Of a DNA stretch of 64,000 nucleotides, positions 20,289 to 29,653 are shown one piece after another. The notes beneath the pieces were generated by a model. That model was not told where the DNA came from. It made no database searches and worked only from the letters and a program-made list of their open reading frames with translations. Position 1 is the stretch's first letter. Every line of letters starts with the position of its first letter. The stretch is from Streptosporangium subroseum (GTDB lineage: Bacteria > Actinomycetota > Actinomycetes > Streptosporangiales > Streptosporangiaceae). Position numbers and translations under genes: made by a program. The stretch spans positions 43,221 through 107,220 of the forward strand of contig NZ_FZOD01000027.1 of the NCBI RefSeq assembly GCF_900188345.1, given 5' to 3'.

Positions 20289-21893
20289 ATGAACGACCCG
20301 ATAAGCGCTGAGCCTGCAGACGCCGGACCCGATATCCGCACGACGGCCGGAAAACTCGCCGATCTGGAGCGCCGCCTGGACGAGGCCGCCCACGCCGGCC
20401 CGGCCCGTGCCGTCGAGAAGCAGCACGCCCGGGGCAAGATGACCGCCAGGGAGCGGGTCCTTGAGTTTCTGGACGACGGCAGCTTCGTGGAGTTCGACGA
20501 GCTGGCCAGGCATCGCTCGATAAGTTTCGGCATGGAGCACGAGCGGCCGTACGGCGACGGCGTGGTGACCGGCCACGGCACGGTGGACGACCGCCCGGTG
20601 GCGGTGTTCGCCCAGGATTTCACCGTGTTCGGCGGGTCACTCGGCGAGGTCTTCGGGGAGAAGATCGTCAAGGTCATGGACCACGCGCTGAAGACCGGCT
20701 GCCCGGTGGTCGGCATCAACGACTCCGGCGGGGCTCGCATCCAGGAGGGCGTCGTCTCCCTGGGCCTGTACGCCGAGATCTTCAAGCGGAACGTCCACGC
20801 CTCGGGAGTGATCCCGCAGATCTCGCTGATCATGGGCCCGTGCGCGGGCGGCGCGGTCTACTCCCCCGCGCTCACCGACTTCGTCCTGATGGTGTCGGAG
20901 AAGTCGCACATGTTCATCACCGGCCCGGACGTCATCAAGACGGTCACCGGCGAGGAGGTGACGTTCGAGGAGCTCGGCGGCGCGCACACGCACAGCTCCC
21001 GGTCGGGCGTCGCCCACTACGAGGCCTCCGACGAGGCCGACTGCCTGGAGTTCGCCAGGGCGCTGCTGTCCTACCTGCCGTCCAACAACATGGACGGGGC
21101 CCCGGTCTTCGACGCCTATCCGGTCCTGGAAACCACCGATGACGACCGCGAACTCGACACACTGATCCCCGATTCCGCGAACCAGCCCTACGAGATGCAC
21201 ACGGTCATCGAGCACGTCCTGGACGACGGCGAATTCCTGGAGGTGCACGCGCAATTCGCGCCTAACATCCTCGTTGGCTTCGGCCGGGTCGAAGGGCGTT
21301 CCGTGGGGATCGTCGCCAACCAGCCGATGAGTTTCGCGGGCACGCTGGACATCTCGGCATCGGAGAAAGCCGCGAGATTCGTCCGAACATGTGACGCCTT
21401 TAACATTCCGGTTCTGACATTTGTCGATGTTCCTGGATTCCTTCCCGGCACCGACCAGGAATGGAACGGGATCATCCGCCGCGGGGCCAAGCTGCTCTAC
21501 GCCTATGCGGAGGCGACGGTGCCGCTGGTCACGGTGATCACCCGCAAGGCGTACGGCGGCGCCTACGACGTCATGGGCTCCAAGCACCTGGGCGCGGACA
21601 TCAACCTCGCCTGGCCGACCGCGCAGATCGCGGTGATGGGCGCGCAGGGTGCGGTCAACATCCTCTACCGGCGCGAACTCGCCTCCGCCGACGATCCGGA
21701 CGCCCAGCGGGCCCGGTTCGTCGCCGAGTACGAGGACACGCTCGCCAACCCGTATCTTGCCGCCGAACGCGGGTATGTAGACGCGGTGATCCGTCCTTCC
21801 GAAACCCGGCTCCAGATCGTGAAGGCATTGCGTGCACTACGCAACAAGCGCGCGACTCTGCCGCCGAAGAAGCATGGGAACATCCCACTATGA
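20289..21893 (+). CDS. pccB: Acyl-CoA (propionyl-CoA) carboxylase beta subunit
   Basis: The carboxyltransferase subunit, about 534 residues, that moves CO2 from carboxybiotin to acetyl- or propionyl-CoA. The crotonase-fold signatures GINDSGGARIQEGV, MGPCAGGAVYSPA and the C-terminal-half DVPGFLPGTDQE, ITRKAYGGAYDVMGSKH are intact. The start is either ATG 20289 (MNDPISAEPAD) or ATG 20262, nine codons up; neither has a clear ribosome site. It overlaps accE by 4 bases (ATGA). The biotin-bearing alpha chain is encoded 24 kb downstream, and birA lies 7 kb upstream. It is divergent from the ABC ATPase. Confidence 0.94.
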   Translation: MNDPISAEPADAGPDIRTTAGKLADLERRLDEAAHAGPARAVEKQHARGKMTARERVLEFLDDGSFVEFDELARHRSISFGMEHERPYGDGVVTGHGTVDDRPVAVFAQDFTVFGGSLGEVFGEKIVKVMDHALKTGCPVVGINDSGGARIQEGVVSLGLYAEIFKRNVHASGVIPQISLIMGPCAGGAVYSPALTDFVLMVSEKSHMFITGPDVIKTVTGEEVTFEELGGAHTHSSRSGVAHYEASDEADCLEFARALLSYLPSNNMDGAPVFDAYPVLETTDDDRELDTLIPDSANQPYEMHTVIEHVLDDGEFLEVHAQFAPNILVGFGRVEGRSVGIVANQPMSFAGTLDISASEKAARFVRTCDAFNIPVLTFVDVPGFLPGTDQEWNGIIRRGAKLLYAYAEATVPLVTVITRKAYGGAYDVMGSKHLGADINLAWPTAQIAVMGAQGAVNILYRRELASADDPDAQRARFVAEYEDTLANPYLAAERGYVDAVIRPSETRLQIVKALRALRNKRATLPPKKHGNIPL

Positions 21894-22087
21894 GACATTT
21901 GAAGATCATCCGAGGAGATGCGAGCGAAGAGGAGATCGCCGCGCTGGTGATCGCGCTCGCATCACGAGCGACCCCGATGGCGAAAGCCGTACAGAAAACG
22001 GAATCCTGGCGCAATCCAGCACACCAGATGCGAAAGCCTCTTCCGACTGGACAAGGCGCATGGAGATCAAGCGGCCTGCCGAGATAG
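21890..22087 (+). CDS. accE: Acyl-CoA carboxylase epsilon subunit
   Basis: A 65-residue protein found only in actinobacteria. It starts MRHLKIIRGDASEEEIAALV, the typical epsilon opening (hKIIRGxAsxEEhAAL), and ends with the SxWR...PxxGAWRSSGLPR tail. It stabilises and activates the alpha-beta carboxylase complex. Its ATG overlaps the pccB stop, which ensures coupled synthesis. Length fits the family. Confidence 0.9.
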   Translation: MRHLKIIRGDASEEEIAALVIALASRATPMAKAVQKTESWRNPAHQMRKPLPTGQGAWRSSGLPR

Positions 22088-22187
22088 ATCCCAGAACGGG
22101 GTGTCAACTTACGCGAGAGTTGGGACCATCTAAGAAATGGGCGCATATAGTCAGCCGATCAGCTAGTTCCGAGGCCTGGAGGACGAC

Positions 22188-23135
22188 ATGACCATCCTGG
22201 ACCTCACGTCCCATCCCATTGCTGCGAAGTACGCCGTCTTGGTAGATGTCGGGTATCTGTATGCCGCAGCGGGCGAAGTGCTTCTGGGCGCCAAGGAGCG
22301 CAAGGAGTATCGGGTTGCGGCCGACGAGCTGATTCAGGCCTTGCAGAAGCATGCGGAAGCACGTATTCACGGTGAACTGCTGAGAATTTATTGGTACGAC
22401 GCCGCCCGCGACAGGGTGCCGACCGTGGACCAGCGGGTCATCGCCCAGCTTCCCTGGGTCAAGGTGCGCCTGGGCAACCTCAACGCCCGAGGCCAGCAGA
22501 AGGGCGTGGACGCCCAGATCAGGAGCGATCTGGAGGCTCTGGCCAGGCACCACGCGGTGAGCGACACGATCCTGCTCGCCGGCGACGAGGACATGGTCCC
22601 GGCCGTCGAGGCCGCCCAGGCGTACGGCGTGCGGATCCACCTGTGGGGCGTCGAGCCGCCCTACGGCACCAACCAGGCCGAGCGCCTCGTCTGGGAGTCC
22701 GACACCGTCGAGATCATCAGCGCCGACTTCCTCCGCTCCTTCTTCAGCCGCGCCCCCGCGCCCGTCCCGGTCCCGAGCACCCCGATCGCGCCCTCGCCCG
22801 CCCAGGTCTTCGCCGGTCGCACCCCCGCCACCGCCAAGCCCAAGGCTCCCGCGGGCCAGGTCACCAAGCTCGGCCCGAGCCGTCCGCGCGTCGAGGAGGT
22901 CGGCGAGCACGTGGCCCAGAAGTGGATCCTCACCCGTGGCCGCGACAACATCCGCGACCTGCTCCCCGGCCCGATCCTTCCCACGGTCATCGACACCGAG
23001 CTCCTCATCGAGGCGGAGAAGGAGCTCGGCCACTCCCTGCGGCCGTATCCCGAGGCCAGGGTCTGGCTCCGCGACGGTTTCTGGGCCCGCGTCTACCGCG
23101 AGTTCGAGATCGGAGTCGGCGTCTCCTCCAAGTGA
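22188..23135 (+). CDS. NYN-domain (LabA/PIN-like) protein
   Basis: A 315-residue protein. The NYN domain (about 15-185) shows the acidic residues of PIN-like nucleases: VDVGYLY, the KGVDAQIRSD segment and LLAGDEDMVPAVEAA, so an RNase fold with metal ligands is likely. After a Pro/Ala-rich linker (about 190-225) there is an OST-HTH/LOTUS-like C-terminal region (VAQKWILTRGRDNIRDLLPG through WLRDGFWARVYREF); that assignment is tentative. There is a GGAGGACGAC site before the ATG. It lies 100 bp after accE and is co-oriented. Confidence 0.82.
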   Translation: MTILDLTSHPIAAKYAVLVDVGYLYAAAGEVLLGAKERKEYRVAADELIQALQKHAEARIHGELLRIYWYDAARDRVPTVDQRVIAQLPWVKVRLGNLNARGQQKGVDAQIRSDLEALARHHAVSDTILLAGDEDMVPAVEAAQAYGVRIHLWGVEPPYGTNQAERLVWESDTVEIISADFLRSFFSRAPAPVPVPSTPIAPSPAQVFAGRTPATAKPKAPAGQVTKLGPSRPRVEEVGEHVAQKWILTRGRDNIRDLLPGPILPTVIDTELLIEAEKELGHSLRPYPEARVWLRDGFWARVYREFEIGVGVSSK

Positions 23136-23330
23136 CGGCTCGGACTCCGTATCCTCTCGAGAGACGGCTCGGAGCCGACGCCTTCTCCACGCGGTGGCCG
23201 GGTCCGATTCCCGCGAGGCTCGACAGTGACCTCTCCCCGGAGTAGCGGCGTGGAATCGGCGCCTTCCCCGTCCGAGGGCCAGGTCCGATTCCCGCCGGTC
23301 ATGGGACCTGCGCTGCGGATAGCGTCGTCG
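23133..23330. repeat. Diverged tandem repeats between the NYN and Ada/AlkA genes
   Basis: GTCCGATTCCCGC occurs at 23201 and 23283 (82-bp step), with similar flanks (GACGCCTT and GGCGCCTT). A shorter repeat, GACGGCTCGGA, starts at about 23134 and again at 23162. No gene is seen in this 197-bp gap. Confidence 0.55.
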
Positions 23331-23332
23331 AC

Positions 23333-24736
23333 GTGTCCGTGAAAGAGCTCGACTTCAACTCCTGTTACCGCGCGGTGGCCGCGAGGGATGCCCGATTCGA
23401 CGGGCGGTTCTACACGGCGGTCACCTCCACCCACATCTACTGCCGGCCGATCTGCCCGGCGCGCACGCCCTCGTCCCGCAACGTTCGGTTCTACCGCCAC
23501 GCCGCCTCCGCGGAGGCGGCCGGGTTCCGGCCCTGCAAGCGGTGCCGCCCCGAGCTCAGCCCCGGCGATCCCGGCTGGGACCACCGGGGCGACCTGGTCG
23601 GCCGGGCGCTCCGGCTGATCGAGGAGGGCGTGGCCGACGACGGCGGGATCACGAGGCTGGCCGGGCGGCTGCACATCACCGAACGGCACCTGCACCGGCT
23701 GTTCACCGGCGAGCTCGGCGTGGGACCGCTGGCCGTGGCCAGGACCAAGCGCCTGCTGCTGGCCAAGCAACTGCTGACCGAGACCGGGCTGTCGATCACC
23801 GACGTGGCGTTCGCGTCGGGGTTCGGGAGCGTGCGGCAGTTCAACGCGACCATGAAGGAGACCTACGGTTTCACCCCCGGCGAGCTGCGGGTCGCGTCGG
23901 GCCGGAGCGTCGCCGACAGGTCGCTGACGCTCCGGCTGCACCGGCGCGAGCCGTACGACGCCGAGCCTTTGATGCGGTTCCTGAGGGGACGGGCCATTCC
24001 GGGGCTGGAGCACGTCGGCGAGAGCTCCTACAGCCGCGCCGTCCCGGGTGGCACGATCACCCTCACCCCGGCGCCCGGTCACGTCAGGCTGGACGTGAGC
24101 CTCGACGACACCCGCCATCTGGCGCGCGTCGTCGCCCGCTGCCGGCGCCTGCTCGACCTTGACGCCGACCCGGAGTCCATCACCGGCGCCCTGGGGGAGA
24201 CCTCCCTGGCCCCGCTCGTCGCCGCCCGGCCCGGCCTGCGGGTCCCGGGCGCCTGGGATGGCTTCGAGGTGGCCGTGCGCGCCGTGGTCGGCCAGCAGAT
24301 CTCGGTCGCCGGCGCCCGTACCCTCCTCGGCCGCATCGCCGGCCGGGCCGGTCGCCCGACCGGCGTGGAGGGGCTGAGTCACCTGTTTCCCACCGCCGCG
24401 GAGCTCCTGGACGCCGATCTCGGCGGGCTGGGGCTGACCGGACGGCGGGTGGCCACGCTGAAGGCTCTCGCCGCGAAGGTGACGGGTGAGGAGATCGATC
24501 TGGACGGGGCTCAGGAGCCGGGAGAGGTCACGGCCAGGCTGCTGGAGGTCCCCGGGATCGGGCCGTGGACGGCCGGTTACATCACGCTGCGGGCGCTGCG
24601 GGATCCGGACGCGTGGCCCTGCGGAGACCTCGGGTTGCGGCGGGCCATGGCCTGTCTGGGCATCCCCGACAGCCACATCGAACGGTGGCGGCCCTGGCGG
24701 GCCTACGCCGCGCTGCACCTCTGGAGCTCCGAGTGA
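23333..24736 (+). CDS. Ada/AlkA fusion: alkylation-damage sensor and 3-methyladenine glycosylase
   Basis: A 467-residue, four-part protein. Residues 1-80 form the AdaA zinc domain with C37, C41, C68 and C71 (YCRPICPA, RPCKRCRPE); C37 corresponds to the E. coli Ada residue that accepts methyl from phosphotriesters. An AraC-type HTH follows (about 85-185), then the AlkA N-terminal domain and an HhH-GPD glycosylase domain (VVGQQISVAGARTLLGR, VPGIGPWTAGYITLRALRDPDAWPCGDLGL with the catalytic aspartate). The methylguanine-transferase half of E. coli Ada is absent. It likely senses alkylation, activates repair genes and excises alkylated bases itself. The start is GTG 23333. Confidence 0.92.
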   Translation: MSVKELDFNSCYRAVAARDARFDGRFYTAVTSTHIYCRPICPARTPSSRNVRFYRHAASAEAAGFRPCKRCRPELSPGDPGWDHRGDLVGRALRLIEEGVADDGGITRLAGRLHITERHLHRLFTGELGVGPLAVARTKRLLLAKQLLTETGLSITDVAFASGFGSVRQFNATMKETYGFTPGELRVASGRSVADRSLTLRLHRREPYDAEPLMRFLRGRAIPGLEHVGESSYSRAVPGGTITLTPAPGHVRLDVSLDDTRHLARVVARCRRLLDLDADPESITGALGETSLAPLVAARPGLRVPGAWDGFEVAVRAVVGQQISVAGARTLLGRIAGRAGRPTGVEGLSHLFPTAAELLDADLGGLGLTGRRVATLKALAAKVTGEEIDLDGAQEPGEVTARLLEVPGIGPWTAGYITLRALRDPDAWPCGDLGLRRAMACLGIPDSHIERWRPWRAYAALHLWSSE

Positions 24737-25383
24737 TCGGGGCGCGGATCCCCACCCCGACCGGCTCGCGGGCGCCGCTCTCCCGCGGGGGCGTCATCGT
24801 CGTGGCGGGCCTCACCGCCGATCGCACGAGCGGCCCCCGATAACCACCCACCCGGGCAGATCGCCCCTCCGCACCTCCGGCGCGAGCATCCTCACCTTGA
24901 AAAGTCGATACATCGGAGGTGTTGAGGCCGGTCGAGAGGGCGGTGCCCGCAGGTAGACAGCAAGGACGCCCTGTTTACCGCTTGTTCTTGGGACATTATG
25001 GGGGATTTTGGTGATTCACTGACTCGTTGTGGACTATTGACGTTTGAAGACATCCAATGTTAACTGCGCCTGACAGTCTGAAAACGGAACTGTGCGGCGT
25101 CTCGATCCAGGGGCTGCCGCCGCTTCCGCATCGGGTCTGCGCCGCGCGGAGAGGTCCGCGAAAGCGTGCCTGACGCCGGTCGCCGATTGCCGGCCAGGTG
25201 TGGTCTCGCGGACCTCTTCGCAACCCCCATTGCTATTTCCCGCTCAGCAGTCCAAGCACCGCACGACCACCCCCCAATGTATGAACCCCTCGTCGGCGCG
25301 ACCGAGCGATGACCAGGACGTCCGCTCCGTGCGGCCACGGCCGCGGCGCGGCGAGGGGTGACCGGCCGCAGGAGAGGAAAACC
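24737..25383. other. 647-bp intergenic region before the secreted glycosidase gene
   Basis: No convincing gene on either strand. The middle part (about 24960-25090) is markedly AT-richer than its surroundings and probably carries the promoter. A long-range stem lies at 25150-25217. A weak CGCGGG/CCCGCG hairpin at 24767-24787 may end the Ada/AlkA transcript. Confidence 0.5.
25150..25217 (+). promoter_or_regulatory. Structured leader or attenuator candidate
   Basis: AGAGGTCCGCGA (25150-25161) pairs perfectly with TCGCGGACCTCT (25206-25217). The 44-base loop contains an inner GCCGG/CCGGC stem. It sits about 165 bp before the glycosidase start. Whether it is a leader element, a terminator or a protein site is unknown. 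Confidence 0.35.
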
Positions 25384-28300
25384 ATGTTGAAGAGGCTGTT
25401 ACGTTCCCTGCCTCCGTTAATTCTCGCCGTCGGTCTGGTGGCCGCGGGTGAGGCGACGCCGACCCTGGCCTCGACCACCGACGCGGCCTTCGACCAGGCG
25501 GCCGGGGCGCTCAACGTGGACTATCCGGCATACATGTCCAAGCACGACGTCGTCTACAACCGGCCCAACACCAACCCCCTCTACGGGCTGACCGTGGGCA
25601 ACGGCCGCACCGGGGCCATGGCGTGGAACCAGAACGGCCTGACGATGCAGGTGTCGGGGGTGGACCTCTCGGAGCAGTCGACCTACGCGGCCGGCCTGGT
25701 CAACCTCAGCACCAGCCCGAGCATGGACACCGGATACTCGAAATTCCAGCAGCGGCTGTCGCTGTACGACGGCACCCTCACCACCAAGTACGACACCAAC
25801 CGGACCGTGACCGTGATGGGGTCGCCGAACTCCGAGGTCATGGGCATCCACGTCGAGGACGGCCGCACCGGCGTCTCCAACGTGGCGTTCGACCTCAGCA
25901 TGTGGGACCCGGCCACCGTCCAGAACATCGCGGACGTGCCCGACCTGAACACCTGGCGGACGATCTCCACCTTCTCCGACGCCAACGTGGCCGGGTTCAG
26001 CCGGGGCCAGACCGACGCGAACGGCTTCGGCTACACCATGGCCGCCACCGTCGAGGGCGCGAACTTCACCACCCAGGTCGTGAACGGCAGGAACGTGCGG
26101 CTGAACATCACGCCCACCTCCAGCTACACGATCTGGCTCACCGCCTCCAGCCGGATCAACGCGGCCAACCGCGACTCGGTCGCCCAGGCCCGCAGCCAGC
26201 TCACCTCGGTCAAGAACACCGGCTACACCAATACGCTCAACAACTACCGCAACTGGTGGCACGCCTTCTGGGCCAAGTCGTTCGTCCAGTACTCCAACGC
26301 CTCCGGCGACGCGGACTACATGGAGAACGTCTACTACCTCAGCACCTACATGATCGCCGCAGGTGGCTACGGCAACTACCCGGTCCACTTCATCAACGGG
26401 GTGTTCCGCGCCACGCAGGACAACTCCAAGTGGAGCAACGCCTACTGGTACTGGAACCAGCGAGACGTCTACAACTCCTTCCTGGCCTCCAACCACACCG
26501 AACTGATGGGCACCTTCAACAAGCTCTACAGTCGCAACTACAACGCGCTGAAGTCGTACACGCAGACGCGGTACGGGGTGGACGCCCTCTGGGTACCGGA
26601 GACCATGGGCTGGGACGGCAACGCGCGCGGCACGGTCGGCAGCGACTACACCAAGAACATCCTGACGACGGGCTACCAGGCCGCCCACAACATGTATCTC
26701 CAGTACCGCTACACCAACGACACGAACTACCTGCGTGACGTGGCGTACCCGTACATGCGGGAGACCGTGAAGCTCTACAAGGGCCTGCTGTCCTTCGACG
26801 GTCCGACCGGCAAGTACTACATGGCCAACTCCAACTCCCACGAGACGTACTGGAACGTCCGCAACGCGATCACCGACCTGGCCGCGGTGCGCAGCATCTT
26901 CCCGCTGACGATCCAGGTCAGCGAGCAGCTCGGCGTCGACGCCGGCCTGCGCGCCGACTGGCAGAACATCCTGAACAACATCACCGCCTACACCGTGGTC
27001 AACGGCGCCTACCAGCCGCACCAGCCGCCGATCTCGCAGACCAGGAACAACGAGAACGTCGCCTCCGAGCTGATCTGGCCGTACAACGTCACCGGCATCG
27101 GCTACCCCGACTACCAGACCGCGGTGAACACCTGGAACCAGCGGCCGTTCCCCTACGGCAACGTCTGGTCCAACGACGCGGTCCAGGCGGCCCGCCTCGG
27201 TCTGGGCGACCAGGCGTACCAGGGCATGAAGACCATGCTGCAGAAGTACCAGAACTACACCAACGGCATGACCAGCAACACCAACGGCGTCTTCGAGTAT
27301 CTCGGCGTGCACCTGTCTGCCATGAACGAGTCGCTCATGCAGAGCTACAACGACAAGATCCGGGTGTTCCCGGCGGTGCCGACCGACTCCTCCTTCGTCG
27401 GGAAGTTCACCCTCCTGGCCAAGGACGGCTTCCAGGTCAGCTCCGAGCGCGAGGCCGGCGAGATCAAGTACGTCGGGCTCAAGAGCCTGTACGGCAAGCA
27501 GGCCACGGTGGTCAACCCCTGGGGCACCCAGCAGGTCCGGGTGCGGCGCACCTCCGACAACGCCATCCTCGCCACCAGCACGAGTGCCGAGGTCTCCTTC
27601 GCCACCGCGGCGAACACCGTGTACGTCCTGGAGCGGACCGCCAAGCCGCTGAGCGGCTACAGCTCGGCGCGGCTGACCGGCACCACCAACCAGGGCGCCA
27701 AGACGCTGAGCAACACCAGCTCCGCCCTGGGCACCGGACAGACGACGTCGAACGCCCTGGTGAACGACACCGAGCTCACCTACGACGCCAACTGGCACGC
27801 CACCAGCAGCAGGGGCTACGGCGACTACAACGACGACACCCACCACAGCAACACCGTGGGTTCGGTCGCCCAGTACACCTTCACCGGGACCGGCGTCGAG
27901 TATCTCTCGGAGCGCAACGGTGACATGGGCAACGTGGACGTCTACCTCGACAACGTCCTCCAGACCAATGTGAACCTCTACGTCTCCGGTGCCCGGCAGG
28001 CCCAGCAGGTCGTCTACAGCAAGACGGGCCTGTCCAGCGGCCAGCACACGATCAGGATCGTCAACAAGTCCACCGCGGTCGGCATGGTCGACGCCCTGCG
28101 GATCCTCACGCAGCCGTCCACCGCCTCGACCGTCAGCCTGCGCTCCAAGGCCAACAACCTCTACGTCAGCGCGGCCTCCGGCTCACCGCTGATCGCCAGC
28201 AAGACCACCATCGGGACGGGCGAGCAGTTCGAGCGCGTCGACCTGGGCAACGGCAACATCGCACTGCGAGCGAAGATCAACAACCAGTACGTGAGCGCCG

Positions 28301-28512
28301 CCGGAGCCGGCGCCCAGTCGCTGATCGCCAACGCCGCCGCCGCGGGTTCCTGGGAGACCTTCCAGCTCGTCAGCAATTCGGGCGGCACCGTCAGCCTCAG
28401 GGCCCAGATCAACGGCAAGCTCGTATGCGCCGAGGGCGGCGGCGCCCAGCCGCTGATCGCCAACCGCGACGCCATCGGCCCCTGGGAGCAGTTCGACCTC
28501 ATCACCGGCTGA
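25384..28512 (+). CDS. Secreted glycosidase-like protein (six-hairpin/GH95-like) with carbohydrate-binding C-terminus
   Basis: A 1042-residue secreted protein. A signal peptide occupies about 1-30 (basic MLKRLLR, hydrophobic core, ASTTDA). Residues about 40-330 form a beta-rich domain opening YGLTVGNGRTGAMAWN, similar to GH95-type and DUF5703 proteins. About 330-735 reads as an alpha/alpha-barrel with YWNQRDVYNSFLASNHTEL, reminiscent of the N-Q-MNYWPA stretch of GH95. A beta-sandwich near 800-910 and a fascin-like beta-trefoil (916-1042, three LRAKINNQYVSAAG-like repeats) probably bind glycans. ATG 25384 is preceded by GGAGAG. Substrate unknown; GH family assignment is tentative. A strong terminator follows. 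Confidence 0.75.
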   Translation: MLKRLLRSLPPLILAVGLVAAGEATPTLASTTDAAFDQAAGALNVDYPAYMSKHDVVYNRPNTNPLYGLTVGNGRTGAMAWNQNGLTMQVSGVDLSEQSTYAAGLVNLSTSPSMDTGYSKFQQRLSLYDGTLTTKYDTNRTVTVMGSPNSEVMGIHVEDGRTGVSNVAFDLSMWDPATVQNIADVPDLNTWRTISTFSDANVAGFSRGQTDANGFGYTMAATVEGANFTTQVVNGRNVRLNITPTSSYTIWLTASSRINAANRDSVAQARSQLTSVKNTGYTNTLNNYRNWWHAFWAKSFVQYSNASGDADYMENVYYLSTYMIAAGGYGNYPVHFINGVFRATQDNSKWSNAYWYWNQRDVYNSFLASNHTELMGTFNKLYSRNYNALKSYTQTRYGVDALWVPETMGWDGNARGTVGSDYTKNILTTGYQAAHNMYLQYRYTNDTNYLRDVAYPYMRETVKLYKGLLSFDGPTGKYYMANSNSHETYWNVRNAITDLAAVRSIFPLTIQVSEQLGVDAGLRADWQNILNNITAYTVVNGAYQPHQPPISQTRNNENVASELIWPYNVTGIGYPDYQTAVNTWNQRPFPYGNVWSNDAVQAARLGLGDQAYQGMKTMLQKYQNYTNGMTSNTNGVFEYLGVHLSAMNESLMQSYNDKIRVFPAVPTDSSFVGKFTLLAKDGFQVSSEREAGEIKYVGLKSLYGKQATVVNPWGTQQVRVRRTSDNAILATSTSAEVSFATAANTVYVLERTAKPLSGYSSARLTGTTNQGAKTLSNTSSALGTGQTTSNALVNDTELTYDANWHATSSRGYGDYNDDTHHSNTVGSVAQYTFTGTGVEYLSERNGDMGNVDVYLDNVLQTNVNLYVSGARQAQQVVYSKTGLSSGQHTIRIVNKSTAVGMVDALRILTQPSTASTVSLRSKANNLYVSAASGSPLIASKTTIGTGEQFERVDLGNGNIALRAKINNQYVSAAGAGAQSLIANAAAAGSWETFQLVSNSGGTVSLRAQINGKLVCAEGGGAQPLIANRDAIGPWEQFDLITG

Positions 28513-28560
28513 GCACCCCGGCTCAGCATCACCGGCTGAGCCCCAGCTCAACCGAACGCC

Positions 28561-28608
28561 TGCGAGTCGGGCCCGGCGGGACACCCACCCCGCCGGGCCC
28601 GACTCGCA
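28561..28608. terminator. Strong intrinsic terminator after the glycosidase gene
   Basis: Perfect 20-bp inverted repeat (arms 28561-28580 and 28589-28608) with an 8-base loop, 48 bp past the stop. It separates the rightward glycosidase gene from the leftward pilus operon and could serve both. Confidence 0.85.
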
Positions 28609-28723
28609 CGTCCACGTCGGCGCGAACCTCCCACGATGATCCTCGCCCCCGGCGGGGCGTCCTCACCCGCAGGCGGCGACGTCACCCGCTGATCGGAGCA
28701 CGGGCAAGGAACGGTGGTGACGC

Positions 28724-29653
28724 CTACGGCGTTCCTCTCCTGACGGTGCTCTGCACCTCGCCCACGGGGACGTCGCGGGTGGCGCTCGCCTCGATGGGGT
28801 CGTAAACGAAGGGCACCACGTCGTCCTGAACCGCGACGTCCCAGGCGGAGGTCACCGTGAGCTCGTAGACCTCACGGGGGAGGTCAACCGAGGCGCGGAG
28901 ATAAACAACGCCGCATTTGAGGTCTTTCTCCGTCGCGCCCTTGAAGTACGGCGTGCCGGTCGGGCCGCAATCCTTCTTGACCACGGCGCGCTTCTCGTCC
29001 TTCGTCCCCGGGTCGATCTCGATGTTCCTCTGGGTGGCGACCACGGTCGCGCTCATGACCCCCGGGAGCGTCGCGGTCACGGACCTGGTGGTCTCGCCGC
29101 CGTTGTCCAGCCAGACCCAGGTGCCCAGGTTGACGTAACTCTTGGCATCGGGGTTGAGCTGGACCTTCGGCTTGGGCACGGTCAGCGCCGCCCGGGCGAT
29201 GTCGACGAGTTCCGCGAGAGTGATCCCACCGGGCGGGGTCGTTCCGGGCGGCACGAACACGTAGGGTTCCAGCCCTATCAGGCAGGCGGCCGCGTCGGGA
29301 TCGGCCTCGTTGTAGGCCTGCGTCCACCAGCGCCCCTCCTTGCCGGCCTCGGCCTCGAACTGCTTGAGGGACTCCAGATGCCGCTCCCACTCCGTCGCGG
29401 GAATCCAGGAGGGCTTCGACTCCCGCTGCGTCTTCAGCATGTCGTCGGCGTTCGGACCGGGTTCGTACCAGCAGGGCCGTTTGATCCGATAGCCGTCGCC
29501 CGTGCCTCCGGTTCCGTCCCCGCTGACGATGATCTGGGAGTCTCTCAGGACGACCCCGGCCTCCCTGCCCTTCTGGTAGCCGGTGCCCGATGTCCCTCCC
29601 GGGTCGATCGGAGCGAGCAGCATCAGCCCCGCAACGACCATGTTTCCGATCAT
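28724..29653 (-). CDS. Putative secreted protein, last gene of the Tad pilus operon
   Basis: A 309-residue protein with an N-terminal hydrophobic stretch (MIGNMVVAGLMLLAPIDPGG) that looks like a signal peptide or anchor. The rest is soluble with several cysteines (RPCWYEPG, AAACLIG, KKDCGP, LKCGVV), suggesting disulphides outside the cell, and a beta-rich second half (TWVWLDNGGETTRSVTATLPG). ATG 29653 overlaps the upstream stop as ATGA, and GAAGGGA lies about nine bases before, so I chose it over a start nine bases upstream. I recognise no family. Its place in the operon suggests an envelope protein linked to pilus assembly. Confidence 0.65.
   Translation of the reverse strand: MIGNMVVAGLMLLAPIDPGGTSGTGYQKGREAGVVLRDSQIIVSGDGTGGTGDGYRIKRPCWYEPGPNADDMLKTQRESKPSWIPATEWERHLESLKQFEAEAGKEGRWWTQAYNEADPDAAACLIGLEPYVFVPPGTTPPGGITLAELVDIARAALTVPKPKVQLNPDAKSYVNLGTWVWLDNGGETTRSVTATLPGVMSATVVATQRNIEIDPGTKDEKRAVVKKDCGPTGTPYFKGATEKDLKCGVVYLRASVDLPREVYELTVTSAWDVAVQDDVVPFVYDPIEASATRDVPVGEVQSTVRRGTP

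Noticed and set aside
25417..28047. An 876-codon antisense frame under the glycosidase gene
   Set aside because: Its His/Val/Gly/Arg-rich composition is typical of antisense frames in GC-rich genes, and the sense frame has clear domains and a signal peptide.
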